Of a stretch of DNA of 64,000 bases, positions 46,991-58,920 are shown one piece after another. Both the position numbers and the translations under genes were made by a program. The DNA is from Patiria miniata (taxonomy: Eukaryota > Echinodermata > Asteroidea > Valvatida > Asterinidae), in contig NW_024037064.1 in the NCBI RefSeq assembly GCF_015706575.1, forward strand, positions 10,889,606 through 10,953,605. Reading direction: 5' to 3'. Within the stretch, counting starts at the first letter, position 1. Every line of letters begins with the position of its first letter. Under the pieces are notes generated by a model. That model saw only the letters and a list, made by a program, of their open reading frames with translations, was not told the DNA's origin and did no database searches.

Positions 46991-48590
46991 ATTATAGATT
47001 AACCATTTATAAGAACAGTGAGATTAACATTACAGTATCAAGTCGTAAATAACTTAAACCCTCAACCAAAAGGATTAACAATTGAAGCGTATTGCTGGCG
47101 CATCAAAATCTGTGAAAAATTAACACAAAGAATGACAGTTAGCTTCCGTATTGTTGAAGTACATAAAGCATAAAACTAATTACAGGTAAACCGGGAGCGC
47201 TACAACCGCGGAAAACTGTACACAATCGAATAGGGGAACAGCTGCGGGAATGAAAAAAGAGCTTATATCAGGGAACGCTGTAACGGAATCCACTGCAGTA
47301 TCAAACATACGGAATAGTTGCGATCTGCCAAAAACAACAAAACTCAGCAAATGGTTGGAAATCTCTAAGATGAGTTGCCATCCAAGTCTTGGAGGATTGG
47401 CCTGATTGCGAGATTGATTTTGCTCCTAATTTCCAATATTTCCATCTGATTGCACCTCTGGCTGGCCAAAAAAATTTTTTTTTCATATAAAAAAAAATCC
47501 CGATATTTGGATGTGTCTCCGCTAGTGTGAGGTAAACACGTGCGAGTGCACAATCAGCGCTGGCAAAAGATGCGACGGCGATGACACATATGGAACACCA
47601 TACTTTTGGCCAACATTGTTGTCATTTCCTCCTTCGAGATACCGTACAACCACTACACAAAATACCACGTGACTGTAACTTTACTTCACACATTTTGCCT
47701 CCATTTACAAACTGTTCATAGACATCTTTTTGAAATGTTACAAACAATTTTTTTAGTGTTAAATTTACTTTTTATTTTTTTTTTCATTATCAAATTGGTA
47801 GTTTTATTTTAGGGGACGTATGCAAAATAATCGCGCATGCGCATCGATCGAAACAAAGCCGGAGTTCCGAAAACTTTCGTCAAATTAGTTTCGGTGAATT
47901 TTTGGGGGTCAATTTTCGAGGACAGACAGCCCGACCAACCGACAGACCGACCGACCGACCGCCAAGTGTGACGTAGAAGCTCCTGCCAAAGCTTAAAAAA
48001 AGTATGTTTGAACTTGTTCACAATGTGGAGAGTTTTCGAAGCAATTACCCAAAGACGTATAAAATCGTTACCTATGTCTTTTCACGGGTTTTTCACCATC
48101 GACTATAGAACTCTGTGTGAACATCGATACAAATACTTTAGAGGATTTTTAAAGTAAGATAGCACAGTGAAGAGTTCTGAGCGCGGAGCTTAAAGCAGAA
48201 TACAATAGATTTGCAAAAGATTCGCCACATAAAACCAAAAGGGATGGCAAAGGAACCAAAAATAAAAAAACAATATATCTTGCGCTACTATGTAGTTTCT
48301 AACCTATTACGTAGTTGGTGTCTGCCAATAATACTCGCTCTTGAGCAAAACTTGCAATTCGCCGTATAACATGACAAACAGATATTGCAAGGATGCGAAA
48401 GTGTCTTTGAGGGAAATCACTCATGAAGATGTTAAATTCGCATCAACTGTTAAATAGAAGAAACATTACTACAGTTTACAACATGTGGAATAATATATTA
48501 TTAAACATTGATTTTCACCATTAACAGTCAGCGATAATACTGATCATGAAGTCGAACCAAGGACTGCTACATACCTCCAATTACAGCATC
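46990..48590. other. No gene seen
   Basis: Holds a GACC tetranucleotide run (about 47932-47962) and AT-rich runs. It lies downstream of the secreted-protein gene. Confidence 0.4.
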
Positions 48591-51500
48591 TTATTCTTCA
48601 CGGTCACGGTTGTCGTAGACTTGCTCATGCGTTTGATCTGCTCCACCCCTACCTGGCAAACCTGGTTAAATGGAAGGAAACAAGCTAACAATTTACACGC
48701 GAAAAATATAACATAGATATCAAATATTGGAAATTCATTCGAAATTGAGCACATTCATCAGGTGTTGTTTAGTTGGAGGACACCCCCTTCCAACAGAAGG
48801 ACCACGGAATATACTTTGGTCAGACTCCATGGTAAAGACTTAACTCAGGCAAAATGAAAGGATATGTCAAATTTACACAGACGTGAATCGGGGGGGGGGG
48901 GTCCAAACCCCCAAGCTCTGTAATTTTTTTCCATAGAAATTCAGAAAAATAAATGCAACCCCGCCCCCCTGCTACGACAACCCCAAAAATACATATTAGT
49001 AATAATGTCCGCCTGTGCACAAAATACGGACAGAGTCAGTTGGTTAGGGGGTATTTGTACATTATTCTGTAATCTAGTGTTAATAATCGTCGAATAAGAA
49101 TCGCTCCCGCATTGAAAGGATGGTACAAGGCCCCCACCCCCACCCCATTTATTGATTGTCGGATGCCAAGTGTCAGGAAGAAAACACCTGTCTACATTTC
49201 AGAACTTTTTGTTGATGAACCCCCCCCCCCCCTTTGCAAAAATTCCTGAATCCGCCCCAGTACGATTCCACAATGAATAACATTCAAAATTATCAAAGTA
49301 TTAGCATAGGCCCACGCCTAAATTACACTGTCCATGCGAAATGCGCGGGAGTGTGTGGGTGTCGGGGTGTTCAACGATAACAACCCTTGTAGTACATTCG
49401 GCATGGCATCCGTGGTGTCCTCCTCTGCCCATGCTGGACCAGGCTGGCGATCCTGCTGGGCGATGGTCGACGTTATACTTTGGCCCGCCGAGGGTGTCTG
49501 TCGCATTGCAGAGTTTGCCGCACCAGGCGTTACAAACACAACAACAGTTATGGTGAACAACCTGAAATACTCATATCGACAACATCACCAGGAAAGCGAC
49601 CGGCACCAAGGCCTTCTTCTCCCGTAATCTGAGCCACAGCAGCCAGAAAGTCAAAGAAGCTGTCTACACCACCTTCATTCGTCCATCTATCGAATTTGCA
49701 GCACCTTCATGGGATCCACATACCCAACGGAATACCAAGAAGCTTGAGCAAGTCCAACGAAGTTCGGCTCGTTTCGTCATGGGCGATCATAGAAGAACCA
49801 GCAGTGTTACATCCATGTTAGAACATCTTGACTGGCCCTCACTACAGGAACGTCGTCACCAAAATCGCCTGCAGATGATGTACAAGATCAGATACAACTT
49901 GGTCGACATCCCTTGGAACAACTACCTTACTCAATTATCGACATCTTCCAGAGGACTCAGTTCCAGATTCACTATCCCACACACCAGATCTTCAGTGTAT
50001 GCTAGCTCGTACTCCCCACGTACCATCCGAGACTGGAACAACCTCCCAGTTGATCCTGCTGCATACCCATCCCTCAACACCTTCAAGTCTGCGCTGAGGG
50101 ACATCCGCTCGGATTAATCGCACCACCAGATTTTTACTTGCACCTGTACATATAGCACTGTACCTGAGTACAAATTCCTGTTGTCTTTAGACAATGCATG
50201 CGCCCATCGCAGTGCGTTTATCTTCAACATATGAAGGCAGCACTAAGAAGGAAGAAGAAGAAGAATGCACCTGAGAAATAATTCCGGTTGTTCTATCCCC
50301 TTGGTTTTTGACAACTCAACCCCCCTTATTTGCATACTCATTTATATCCCTGGGACCGCCCAAACGACATTACAATACTTTCAAATCCAATTGTGACAAT
50401 GAGTCTAAGACATGTTCATGAATTGAAAAACAAAAATTAAGTTTCACGTACCTTTGTGTCGTGAGGGTGTTTCACAATGACTCTCGTCATGTGAGCCTAT
50501 TGCCCCAGGACCATAGGAACTATGACGATCGGGAATATTATATCCATACCGCTTGGGACTGGGAACTTCTTCTGAACCCGAAACTGGTTGAATGGAAGAA
50601 AAGCAATAATACGTGCAAAATATTACAAATATACTAAGAATATTCGAAATTCATCCAAAATTGACCAGTTTTATTTTCTGTGTTGTTCAGTGGGAATCAT
50701 AGGTGTCACATGATCCCTCGAACGGACACCTAAACGGTACATTTTGTCAGACTCTATGGTATACGCCTATACCCGGTTAACGGACAAAATAAAAGGACAA
50801 ATCACATGTACGATTCCACCAGTTACAAAATATCACCATAAATATTATCATTCACCCAAATTACACCCTAAACAAACATACTGTTCATGCGAAATGCGCG
50901 CATGCGTGTGTGCGGGGACACCCATGCATGTTGTGGTATACACCAGTGACAACGGTGACAACACTGGTGAAGTACATTCGTCTGATATCCGTGGCATCCT
51001 CTTCCCATGACTGTGCGCTGATGTTCCTGCTGGTCGATGGTCGACTTGACTTCTGCCGAACGAGGTTTTCTGTCTTATTGCGGAGTTTGCCACACCAGGC
51101 GTTACAAACGCAAAAACAGATTATGGTGAATAGCCTGATCTACGTTTCATTGGTGGTGACGAGGAGACGAGGACGGCCGTAGCCGGAAATGGACATATCA
51201 AGTTAGCCCCGCCCACTACGCACTGGGTAAATTAACACACACTCCTCGCTAATCCCACGCTGCATTTTCCTGCCGCGCGCATCATACGCGCGTGCACGCA
51301 TGTCGGACTTTTGTGCACGCACGTTGGACATAAATCACGGCTATGATTGGTCAGAACACCATGGGGCGGTCCATTGTGGAGCCAGACACGACCTGGGCTC
51401 CAATGGGGTAGGATGCGTCTCAGCTCAGTACAGTATCGTGGACTAATATCTTGTTATCGGTGATTGTTTTGTGTGATTTTTAGTTTAATAAGCAGAGAGA

Positions 51501-54500
51501 ACTAAGACGGTAGTTCCAGATTTCGTACCCGAATACTTAATTTTACCTCCGGTACTAAGCATAAGTTTTTCTATAAGTTAAGCTTTCATTCTGTTAAGCT
51601 GTTCTATCCCCCTTGGTTTGAACATTCCCATTTGTGACCCCCTCTGCAAAAATGAGTCTGTTTGGCAAAACTCACGTTTTGAGATAACAACAATGAAATG
51701 GGAATTCGGTATATCATGGACCTGTCTAGTGACATTTGGTTGCATTGCTGTGCTTGTTTCATTCTGTATTTTTTTTTTACAAAGCTAAAAACGACTCAAT
51801 GGAGGAAAAAGGTTTGAAAAATGATAAATATACTGTAACTAACCAAGAAAATCATCAAGAATCCTCAGTCTTTTTCATACAACATTTACATTTCATGGTA
51901 TGACATTTAAACTAAAACTATCAAACAACCAAAATAAAACAAAACAAAAACTCCTAATTTTGATCGAATTTTCACTTTTTCCATTTCAAAATAGCAAAAG
52001 CTGGAATTTAAATTATACGACATCGGACTCATTTTTACAGAGCTGGTCGCATTTGTTTGCCATATTATACTGTTGAAACCCCTGGAATCGCCAACAAAAA
52101 GACGTTTAATACAATACTTTCAAATCAAAATGTGACAAAATGAACTTAGAAACCAAAGTTGCACGTACCTGCGTCTTGTATACTTATTGCACCAGGACCA
52201 TATTCATGATTATTTTTGGGTTTTGTGTAACCTTGGCGATCGTGATCAGGTTCATAAGCTTCATAAAATCCGGGAGGGAGCGCTTCTTTCATATGAGCTA
52301 TGCTACCAATTTTTCCTGATTAAATGGAAGAAAAAAAAACAATATATTTACAGATGCAAAATATTACAAACATATTAAACATATTGAAAAATTCATCCGA
52401 AATTGACCACATTTTTACATTCATCCCGAGTTGTTCGGTGGGAACCATGGGTATCGCATGATCCCTCCGGTAGAAGGACCCAGATTTGTACATTTTGTCT
52501 ATATGGTAAAGACTCCAGTCGTCAGACAAAATGAAAGGACATCCATCAAATGCACGTTTCCATAACTAATGTCATTCACAATGCCGCCACAAATAATAAC
52601 ATTCACCAAAACTTCAACCTTCGAATATTGTCAATTCGAGATGCGTGCGTGTGTGTGGCTATAATTGTGAATCCTGCTGTACAGTATTCCCGCCGCGTCG
52701 TATTCTGCGGACGTGCGAGAAACAGCATTTGTGTATTGGCTGTGCGTATTATGTGACACAACGTCACACATTGACAGGAAACGGCTGGAAAAACGCTTGG
52801 TGTGCCACAAAATGTCCGCCGCGTTCGATGTAAACAACCGTTTTCCCCTGTGTTTTCTCGAGAACGGTAACACATCATGTTGTTTCCTTTCAACCAGACG
52901 TTTGAAATAGTATAAGCTAACAGACCAAGACCTACAATTCTGGGGGATTACAGGCCGTAATCCCCAAAACACACAACGGACAGTAAGTCTGACAATTAAA
53001 TATTAATGATACTGTAACAAACTGTTGGATAGGGGGCGCTGCGCGCAGCAACTTTATAGTAAAACAGCGTGCGCGGCTTTACTTATATTTAGGTCAGTTG
53101 TATAGGCCTACTTTGTATTACATTTGCCGCGCAGCGTGCACGCGTAGTTTAGTCAGATAAGGGTTGGTTGGGCTCCATTGAGGTAGGACGCATCTCAGCA
53201 AAGTACAGTACTGTAGACTAACATCGTGCGGTGATTGTTTTGTATGACTTTGACATGTACAACTTACTTCTCACGGGACGTTCAGGCAATTGCTTCCGAG
53301 CATGGGTGTCTGCTAAAACAAAGACAAAGAAATACATTATTCTATTAATTAAGCTTAAACGGAAATCCATTCTTTAGCCGTATATATTTGCAAATATAAT
53401 GCTTTTAGTCAATAAATATGTAACGTCATAAAACTGCAGTAAAACTGAAGGACGATCTGTGCCGTGGCCTCGTGGTCTGGGGCATTAATTTGTGGTTTGC
53501 GGGTAATTCTGCTGGTTGTGGGTTTGAGTCCAGCCTGTGGCTATGGTGCATGACCTGTGAGGGCAGAGGGGGTTGATTTTATCTGCTTTGCGCCGAAATG
53601 GCGGCATCGAGCTGTACACTCCCAAGGGAGCTGAGATTGTATTTGGAATGTTTAATTGGCCCAATGATCAGGAGGTGATAATAATGTAAAGCGCTTTGAT
53701 CGTAGTTAAAAGCGCGATATAAGAGCCCGCTATTATTATCAGCAGTATCAGTATTAGTATCAGTATCAGTATTAGTATCAGTATCAGTATTATTATCAGT
53801 ATCAGTATTAGTATCAGTATCAGTATTAGTATCAGTATCAGTATTAGTATTAGTATTAGTATTAGTATCAGTATTAGTATTAGTATCAGGAGCAGTAGTA
53901 GTTGTAGTTGTAGTAGCAGTAGTAGGAATAGCAGTAGTAGCAGTAGCAGTACAAGCAGCAGCAGCAACAGCAGTAGTCTGTCCGTCTAACTGGGGCTTTG
54001 TGCTTCACTTGAACAGGGAATTGTAAATTCTAAATTGTTACTTATTAATTTTATTGTAAATATTCCCGAAATTCCGCGTATGGACGCGACAGAATATTAA
54101 TAAACCATTCAATTCAAAATTGTATTCGACTCTTTAGCTGCAAATATAGTGCTTTTAGTCAATTAATATGGAACGTCATAAAACCTACTAATCCTGTAAT
54201 CTCTTAATTATACAGGGCTGACCACAAGCGCAGGCTTTTGTGCACCAAAGTACCCATTAAACCTGCTTCTTTTCGTCGCAATAACCTGGACAGACTGAGC
54301 TGAAGTTGACCCCGCACTGGAGGAGAATGTTCATAAATGCATTGTTTGTATATATGGCGTCCAACCACGAAAGGTGCACCCCAGTACATGTATACAAATT
54401 CCCATAGACACCAGTGGTAATTCCCCATACTTCAAAATTCTTTAAAAAAATAAATAAATACAAAATGCACTTAGAAATCTCATAGGTGTGATCAACATGT

Positions 54501-56584
54501 CATCTGCTATTTTGTTTTCAATTTGTGTTGGCTTGACCGTTGACTGTAGAGAAACTCTTAACCAAAGAAGACCACCCCTAAAACGAATAATATGCTTCCC
54601 TAACTGGAAAAGTAGCCATTTTGAAAAAAAAAAGGATCCCTCCACAACGCTCATGGCTAAATAGCGCAACTTTCGGACCCAATTGCATCCAAAATGGTCA
54701 GAATAAGCCATTTGCGAGTTAAATTTGAATACAATCTGGAACGCTGACTTAATCTAATGCTTTGCACATTTTAACTTTGCATTCTCCCGACCAAAGAGAC
54801 TGTTACTACATCACGTGATGCCATCACGGGCAACACCCAGCTCTGGCATGGTCTGGTGTCTTTGTGCCATTCTCACCCATTGTGAGCGATGTATTGATGC
54901 TGAGCGTCTCTTACGTAACTATGCAAGAGCTTGCCCCGAATCATGTGATTAGCAACACTGTCTTTGGTCTGGAGAATTCAAAGTTGAAATGTACCAAGCA
55001 TTCCGAGCAAGTCAGTGTACCAGATGTTATAGAAATGTAAATCCTAAAGGGTATAGGATACTCGCAAATGGCTTATTGGAAGCCCCAAATCCAGGCCAGA
55101 ATTGCAGTGAAATATGTCTTCAATTACCATGGCTCTCATACAAATTGACGTTGGGATCGCTCCCCTAATAATATACACAACAGACAATTAAAACAATGTA
55201 AGTCTGACAATGAAATATTTATAATACTTTCAAATGAAAGTGGGCAATGGGTCAAAGACGTTTACGTAAACACGTACCTTCGAGACGTGTGCCTGCACTT
55301 GTTGCATCACGACCAAATTTACGATGAATGAGATATTCTTGATGAGTCTGTTGATCGTGATCGTGATTAGCCAAGACTAGTTGGTCAAATAGAAAACATG
55401 AAAAACTATAAGACATTTACAAGAAATAGACGATAATATTCATTCTATGTTGTTTGGTTCAGGCCAGGCATGGAGACCATTGTCAGTGTACGGTTCAAAG
55501 ACGAGTGGGGAAATCATTATTTTTGTGTTTGGGGTGCTCTCGCGTGGCCATATACGGAGTTCCAAAAATAGAGCGTGCACCTGGGGCCCATCGTAGGAGT
55601 CATGGGTTGATGGGCGAGACACATTGTTACAAATGTATACATTTGTGTACAGACATTACATACGCTGTGTGGACTTCCGAACAAAAGAGGTCCATATAAA
55701 CCAGGTAGCAGCGACGTTGTGTGGACTTGCCCACGTTCACACAATGTTTCCCCATTTCTGGAAAACAGGTTTAGAGATATTGTTGGGTTAGGTTGATCTG
55801 TGGCAGAATGAAGAGAAACACTAAAGGGAATCATAGGGGGAAAATGGGTTGAAAGAGTTTTCACAGTTTGAGAAAAATGAGTTTTTTTCACTGGTTTTTC
55901 TTAACTACACGAAAGCAATGGAAAGTCCACACAATGTATGTAACGTAAACCTGGGTGGGGTACCGGGTGTGAGAGTGCAATGTAATGTAGGTTGTCGGCG
56001 GTTAGACCGGAGACAGGATAAGAAGAACTTTTTTGGAGATGAAATAAATTAGGATCTGTTCCCTTCAAGTTGAAATTTATATGAGCTGACTGGAGAACCC
56101 ATTTCTCTTCTTCCTGTACCTGAAAATTATTGCCTTTGGCAGGGCGATATATAAATCGAAATAACTGCACAGACGTTCACACTAAAATGAACGTGAAGTC
56201 GAGCGAGTTGTTCGCTCTTTAAACTTACACGTACCTATCAATGGAGCTGCGTGCTCTGCATCACTGTCATGATCGTCATCATGATTATCATGTTCCTTAT
56301 GTTAAGGGAGCAGGACATTCGTGAGTGGGTCCTGTTGTTCTTCGTGAGTACGATATTCGTGATTATGATGGCGATGCCGGGCAAGGGCTACGCCCGAACA
56401 CGCAAGGAGAACCAAAGCGGAAGAAAGTGTTAACGAAAACAATTGAAATTGGGAATAGCTAAATTAAGTTTCACGTACCTTTGCGACGAGAGCGTGTTGC
56501 ATCACGATCAAATTCATGACCGTGCTGGGCGAAGGCTACGTCCAAACACACAAGGAGAACGACGATCTTCATCTTGTCGAAATG
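48591..56584 (-). CDS. Secreted repeat-exon protein, six coding exons (195 aa)
   Basis: Exons (minus): 56584-56479 with ATG at 56572, 55376-55278, 53312-53268, 52315-52169, 50583-50452, 48661-48591 (TAA). Every junction is phase 1 with AG acceptors; four donors read GTACGTG. The product starts MKIVVLLVCLDVAFAQHGHE, a clear signal peptide cut near AFA/Q, then a polar His/Asp/Arg/Tyr/Glu-rich chain with no predicted fold and one Cys in the mature part. Exons resemble each other: HEFDRDAT, RKFGRDAT, HEYGPGAI and SSYGPGAI sit at the same place. Family not recognised. It could be a mucus, matrix or defence peptide precursor, but that is open. An intron-like donor (GTATGT) follows the TAA, so a 3' untranslated intron or longer form is possible. 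Confidence 0.72.
49587..50275 (+). mobile_element. 3' fragment of a CR1-like LINE
   Basis: Reads the reverse transcriptase tail: VKEAVYTTFIRPSIEFAAPS, WDPHTQRNTKKLEQVQRSSA, then MLEHLDWPSLQERRHQNRLQ and IRDWNNLPVDPAAYPSLNTF. Ends at a GAAGAAGAAGAA tail. 5'-truncated, inserted in the first duplicated unit. The end of the coding part is still open (112 codons from 49779). Confidence 0.88.
51185..52165. other. Intron sequence of the secreted gene
   Basis: No further exon seen. The stretch 51410-51480 resembles 53160-53240 (GCGTCTCAGC.AGTACAGTA..GTGGACTAA), a further sign of internal duplication. Confidence 0.5.
53455..53740 (+). mobile_element. tRNA-headed SINE
   Basis: A box GTGGCCTCGTGGTCTGGGGC and B box GGTTGTGGGTTTGAGTCC, a body matching the SINE at 12532-12905, and the 3' end GTAAAGCGCTTTGA... 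AAAAGCGCGATATAAGAGCC followed by (ATT)n. That 3' end is common to metazoan SINE families. Confidence 0.85.
53740..53990. repeat. Hexanucleotide AGTATC/AGTATT array grading into AGC/AGT
   Basis: Over 200 bp of AGTATCAGTATC with AGTATT variants, then AGTAGTAGC-type triplets, grown from the SINE tail. The Leu/Ile-only minus-strand frame is an artefact of the repeat. Confidence 0.95.
54050..54118 (+). mobile_element. Possible LINE 3' end
   Basis: AATAAACCATTCAATTCAA at the end of an AT-rich stretch resembles the LINE tails elsewhere in the window. No coding part seen. Confidence 0.35.
54415..55130. repeat. Dispersed repeat (relative of 24850-25200) with an insert
   Basis: Outer parts 54425-54703 and 55075-55135 match 24870-25130 and 25118-25190. 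The middle is the MITE 54705-55074. Confidence 0.65.
54705..55074. mobile_element. MITE with AAGCCATTTGCGAGT ends (370 bp)
   Basis: Perfect inverted ends AAGCCATTTGCGAGT / ACTCGCAAATGGCTT. The related repeat at 25113-25128 reads TCAGAATTGGAAG without the insert, giving an empty site and a probable 2-bp AT duplication. Confidence 0.8.
55652..55943. mobile_element. MITE-like element with TGTGTGGACTT ends
   Basis: Ends ACATACGCTGTGTGGACTT and (inverted) ACATACATTGTGTGGACTT about 290 bp apart. Related words recur inside near 55714. In the first coding-side intron of the secreted gene. Confidence 0.6.
56235..56450 (-). pseudogene. Duplicate of the signal-peptide exon, decayed
   Basis: Ends in the same phase-1 junction and GTACGTG donor as exon 1, and reads LSSALVLLACSGVALARHRH, a signal-peptide-like stretch followed by His/Glu-rich sequence. 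The frame has no ATG, and one TAA falls before the HKEHDNHDDDHDSDAEHAAP end. Probably a dead alternative first exon, or a live exon with a start I cannot see. Confidence 0.45.
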
Positions 56585-57393
56585 CTTGACCAAAAAAAAA
56601 ATGGAAAGGGATGCATTTTTTTCAACGGAGGCGTAACGACGGCCATTCTTGGCAGGCAACAAAATACTACTACAACGCTGACTCTATTATGTATATGCAA
56701 AACACGTCTGGTTCATGGCAAGGTGGAGTCATGAATGAGCCCCCCCCCCCCACCAATTTACCACTTTTTCTAGTTCTATTATTTCTTAACGAGAGACCAG
56801 GAAATCAACTCTACATTTTTGCAATACTTTTTCTGTGACCCTTTGTCATTCAAAGAGTCAGTCAGCATACGTACGTCTACACAAGTATTTGTGGAATCCT
56901 GCTGTCTGAAACGCCAAGCACCGAAATACCATACAGTCAGAGAGGCAATTTCAAGGTTTGGATATACTTAATTTAAGTGTATCCGATGTTCTATAAATGT
57001 GGGGTCTGGAGTATGATTGTTTTTCCTCGTTACCGTTCCTAGTAAAATAAATGTAACAATGTCTTCAAGTGAGTTTGAACATGCTGGAGAAGTAGTTTAC
57101 TATTCATAATCACTCTTGGATGACGACTGCATAAAGAACTACATCCAGAATTGTACACTAATTAATTACCGACCGCGAGTTTGTACAGGACTGAACACAT
57201 GTCGGGCATGGATTGCTGGTTACGTTCAAGCTGGGGTATTAATTTTACATAATTCGAGAGCTGCTATTTTACCAACGGCATCTTTTCAATAGCCCTATGC
57301 TTGTGGAAAATACAATTTTGCTTACCAGTATTAAGCCTAAAGAGAGACAAATACTTGTCTGCACGGGTACGAAATGTGATTCACAGTACTTAC

Positions 57394-57465
57394 ATGACTG
57401 CTGAGAAGCAGAAAGGAGTGTGGAATGCTTTCCCTTGATTTCTCAGCTGATCTTCTATGATCGAT
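57394..57465 (-). other. Candidate 5' untranslated exon of the secreted gene
   Basis: Ends CAGTCAT before donor GTAAGTAC (from 57393). The next acceptor is TTTTTGGTCAAG at 56585, 12 bases before the start codon. The start near 57465 is inferred from the TATA box. Confidence 0.55.
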
Positions 57466-57490
57466 GCACCAACGCATTACGCGCAGCATC

Positions 57491-57498
57491 TTTTATAT
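57491..57498 (-). promoter_or_regulatory. TATA box of the secreted gene
   Basis: TATATAAAAG on the minus strand, about 25-30 bp ahead of the inferred start of the untranslated exon. Placement and strand agree with the gene model. Confidence 0.55.
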
Positions 57499-57839
57499 AG
57501 ACCGCCAATGGAAACGGGACATGCGCAATTGTCGTTAACAGTGACCACTGACCATTGTATAACCAATAAGAACACGAGAAATTCAAATTACGGAATAGTT
57601 TACACATTTTCCAGAGGTATTTATATCAACCAGTATGAAACAATGTATACGTAAAAGTTATATTGATAGGTAGGGAGCAATATTTTTCCTAATTGTCTGA
57701 GCTCGAAAAAGATGAATTCTATATTGTTTAATTTATATAGTGTTTAAGAACTCTTTAAAAGAGTATCTTATTTCCCAATATGTAGCATAATTTGGTTGTT
57801 TTCCTTTGGTTTGTTCTCCAATGTTGCCACCTCTCTTGC

Positions 57840-58095
57840 AGTTTAACGGGTCTATTTCTTAATTTATTTCTGGTCAGATCATTTCGTCTTCTAGTTTATG
57901 TTTGTCTTTGACTTAATCAATTAACTTAATTAATTTGATTATTAAATGTCTTTGTTTTCTCTTCTTAAGACACTTCGCTACAAGCCTTAGCTTATTAGGA
58001 TTGTGCCTCCACAATATTGTATTTTATGTCTGTTATGTTATTGTTTGAGTATGGAAATAAATGTTACATTGAATTGAATTGAATTGAATAGGTTA
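57840..58095 (+). mobile_element. LINE 3' untranslated end
   Basis: TTGTTTGAGTATGGAAATAA then ATGTTACATTGAATTGAATT, an (ATTGA)n tail like those at 33853 and 46735 in the other orientation. Confidence 0.55.
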
Positions 58096-58551
58096 TTTTC
58101 TATAGTGTTCAATGTTTGCTTTCTTAACAAAAGAGATTAGGCTGATCTAAAAATAGGGTTATCTGACCGGATTTAGCCCATTCATTGGCGTTGCGGGGTT
58201 TCTTTGTACGATAGGAATGCCAGGAATGACTGTCAATCATTTAGTTAGTAAGTTAGTTAGGAAACAAATAATATAAGGTGCTTGCCCTCTGTAACAAGCC
58301 AACAATGACGAAATGTCCTTCAAAGATACAAGATACAAACATGCAACAGAAAATACATGTAGTGTTACCAAGTACACAGTGGTTGTCGATTGCTAGCTAT
58401 CCCATAATGCATCATGATCTGCGGGTTAATGTCGCATCTATGAATAGTTGATCAGCATTTACTTTGTTCTTCGAAAACTTTAGAATGTGGGTCCAGTTGA
58501 ATTTACACTATAGTTACATCGCGTGGCACGGTTCTGTTCGTGTAAGTAATT

Positions 58552-58920
58552 ATGGAAGCAACTCGAAGATATACCAATATGGACGTGTCTCTCTTACATC
58601 CATCGAAATATCAACTTGGTGGTGGTGTGGCGTTCTATGTAAAACATCAGTGGAATGCTTCCCAGTTAACTGATATTAACGTCCCAGAAAATTTGGAGAT
58701 CGTCTGGATCAAGCTACGACCCTATCGTTTGCCAAGATCAGTTTCTTGTATATTTTGTGCAGTGGTTTATTTCCCTCATCCGGACTCTGAAGTTGAGGAA
58801 GTCATGACTGACCACATATTGAGCACTATGGATCATCTGAGTGTCTCCAACCCACAGGCTGGGTTTGTCATATTGGGAGACTTTAATCAATTGAATATTA
58901 ATCCACTTATTGCAGATTAG
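58552..58920 (+). CDS. LINE endonuclease fragment
   Basis: 122 codons of APE-type endonuclease, lacking the N-terminal catalytic strands. ILGDFN is the conserved Asp/Asn motif of the family. Ends at the TAG noted above. Confidence 0.85.
   Translation: MEATRRYTNMDVSLLHPSKYQLGGGVAFYVKHQWNASQLTDINVPENLEIVWIKLRPYRLPRSVSCIFCAVVYFPHPDSEVEEVMTDHILSTMDHLSVSNPQAGFVILGDFNQLNINPLIAD

Larger units (their letters stand above)
48665..52900 (-). repeat. Three tandem duplicated gene units (exon plus flanking intron)
   Basis: Each unit has an exon whose acceptor is preceded by the same intron end (TTCCATTTAAYCAG), then ATATT..AAATTCATYCGAAATTGA.CA, GTTG.T.GTTGG.. and ATGGTAAAGAC blocks: 48670-48850, 50585-50790 and 52317-52525. 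A further shared block (CATGCGAAATGCGCG through TTTGC.CACCAGGCGTTACAAA) is at 49332-49560 and 50890-51120. Confidence 0.8.

Noticed and set aside
53668-53967. 99-codon Leu/Ile-only minus-strand frame
   Set aside because: Translation of a hexanucleotide microsatellite.
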